From: Haematococcus lacustris | Taxonomy: Eukaryota > Chlorophyta > Chlorophyceae > Chlamydomonadales > Haematococcaceae | Reading direction: 5' to 3' | Length of the DNA: 64,000 nucleotides | Assembly (NCBI GenBank): GCA_030144725.1 | Contig: JASKMD010000003.1 | Location: 15,702,582-15,766,581 of the forward strand | In this document: piece by piece, positions 63,831 through 64,000 of the stretch | Position numbering within the stretch: position 1 is the stretch's first letter | Layout: every line of letters begins with the position of its first letter | Position numbers and translations under genes: made by a program | Notes under the pieces: generated by a model | The model's database searches: none | The model's input: only the letters and a program-made list of their open reading frames with translations | Told to the model about the DNA's origin: nothing

Positions 63831-64000
63831 ATCTTATGGTTGACGTCACGCTGAACATCCGCCGCTGTGCAGTCGGCCCAGGCCCACGTCCCACGGAGCT
63901 GTGCTACTGGGAAAGCCGCCCCGCCATGCCAAAGCCAGGCAGGCTAGGCCAGGAGTGGGTGTACGTGCGTGACAAGGCCCTGTTGCGTAAATGGCGGCGC
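63831..64000 (+). pseudogene. Fanzor-like C-terminus, divergent subfamily, cut by window edge
   Basis: The frame VDVTLNIRRCAVGPGPRP, TELCYWESRPAMPKPGRL, GQEWVYVRDKALLRKWRR matches the layout after RuvC-III in the other copies (DxxxxLNxxR...RPxELCxW...KEYxxxYKxVxDR). It begins right after a TTATGGTTGACGTCA repeat next to the Harbinger element. Upstream coding sequence is absent or unrecognised, and the rest lies beyond the window. Confidence 0.55.

Overview
This is nuclear DNA of a GC-rich, intron-dense eukaryote, most likely a chlorophycean green alga of the Chlamydomonadales; a Haematococcus-like genome would fit. The evidence is short exons with GT/GC...TGCAG introns, Ala/Pro/Gln-rich proteins, many microsatellites and green-alga-type transposons. 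The species is inferred, not proven. No rRNA, convincing tRNA, CRISPR array or bacterial operon was found.

Six host genes could be reconstructed exon by exon, with consistent reading phase wherever stated. They are: a 10-exon F-box protein gene (minus, 4.3-17.0 kb); a small secreted triple-WW-like protein gene (plus, 19.4-20.0 kb); a C-type-lectin-like gene (minus, 25.7-31.6 kb, 5' end not found); a GH17 beta-1,3-glucanase gene (minus, 32.4-35.2 kb); a Ser/Pro/Ala-rich protein gene (plus, 39.4-46.4 kb); and the complete 21-exon gene for splicing factor SF3B3 (minus, 47.2-58.8 kb). An orphan LC8-like exon lies at 22.8 kb.

The space between and inside these genes is dominated by about 20 copies or fragments of a Fanzor-like (eukaryotic TnpB homologue, RNA-guided nuclease) family, in at least three subfamilies here called A, B and C. 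They carry RuvC-I (GIDPG/GLDPG), the alternative RuvC-II glutamate (VDEFRTS) and RuvC-III (DRDxNxxLN). Most lie in introns of the F-box, lectin and Ser/Pro-rich genes. None is fully intact. Subfamily A copies have a fixed 3' end, variable 5' ends and 14-15 bp target duplications starting TGCTG, which looks like LINE-style, 5'-truncating copying. Subfamilies A and B each have a conserved ~190-230 bp noncoding 3' module, often present without the ORF, a candidate guide-RNA (omega-RNA) region. Fanzor introns carry arrays of up to ~125 copies of CTGAC, which is also the branch-point consensus.

Other mobile DNA: a hAT-type MITE inside one Fanzor 3' module (8 bp TSD), a pogo/Tc1-mariner-like internally deleted element in SF3B3 intron 9 (TA target), and an apparently complete PIF/Harbinger element (59.6-63.8 kb) encoding a DDE transposase and a Myb-like partner. 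The right edge ends inside another Fanzor-like C-terminus.
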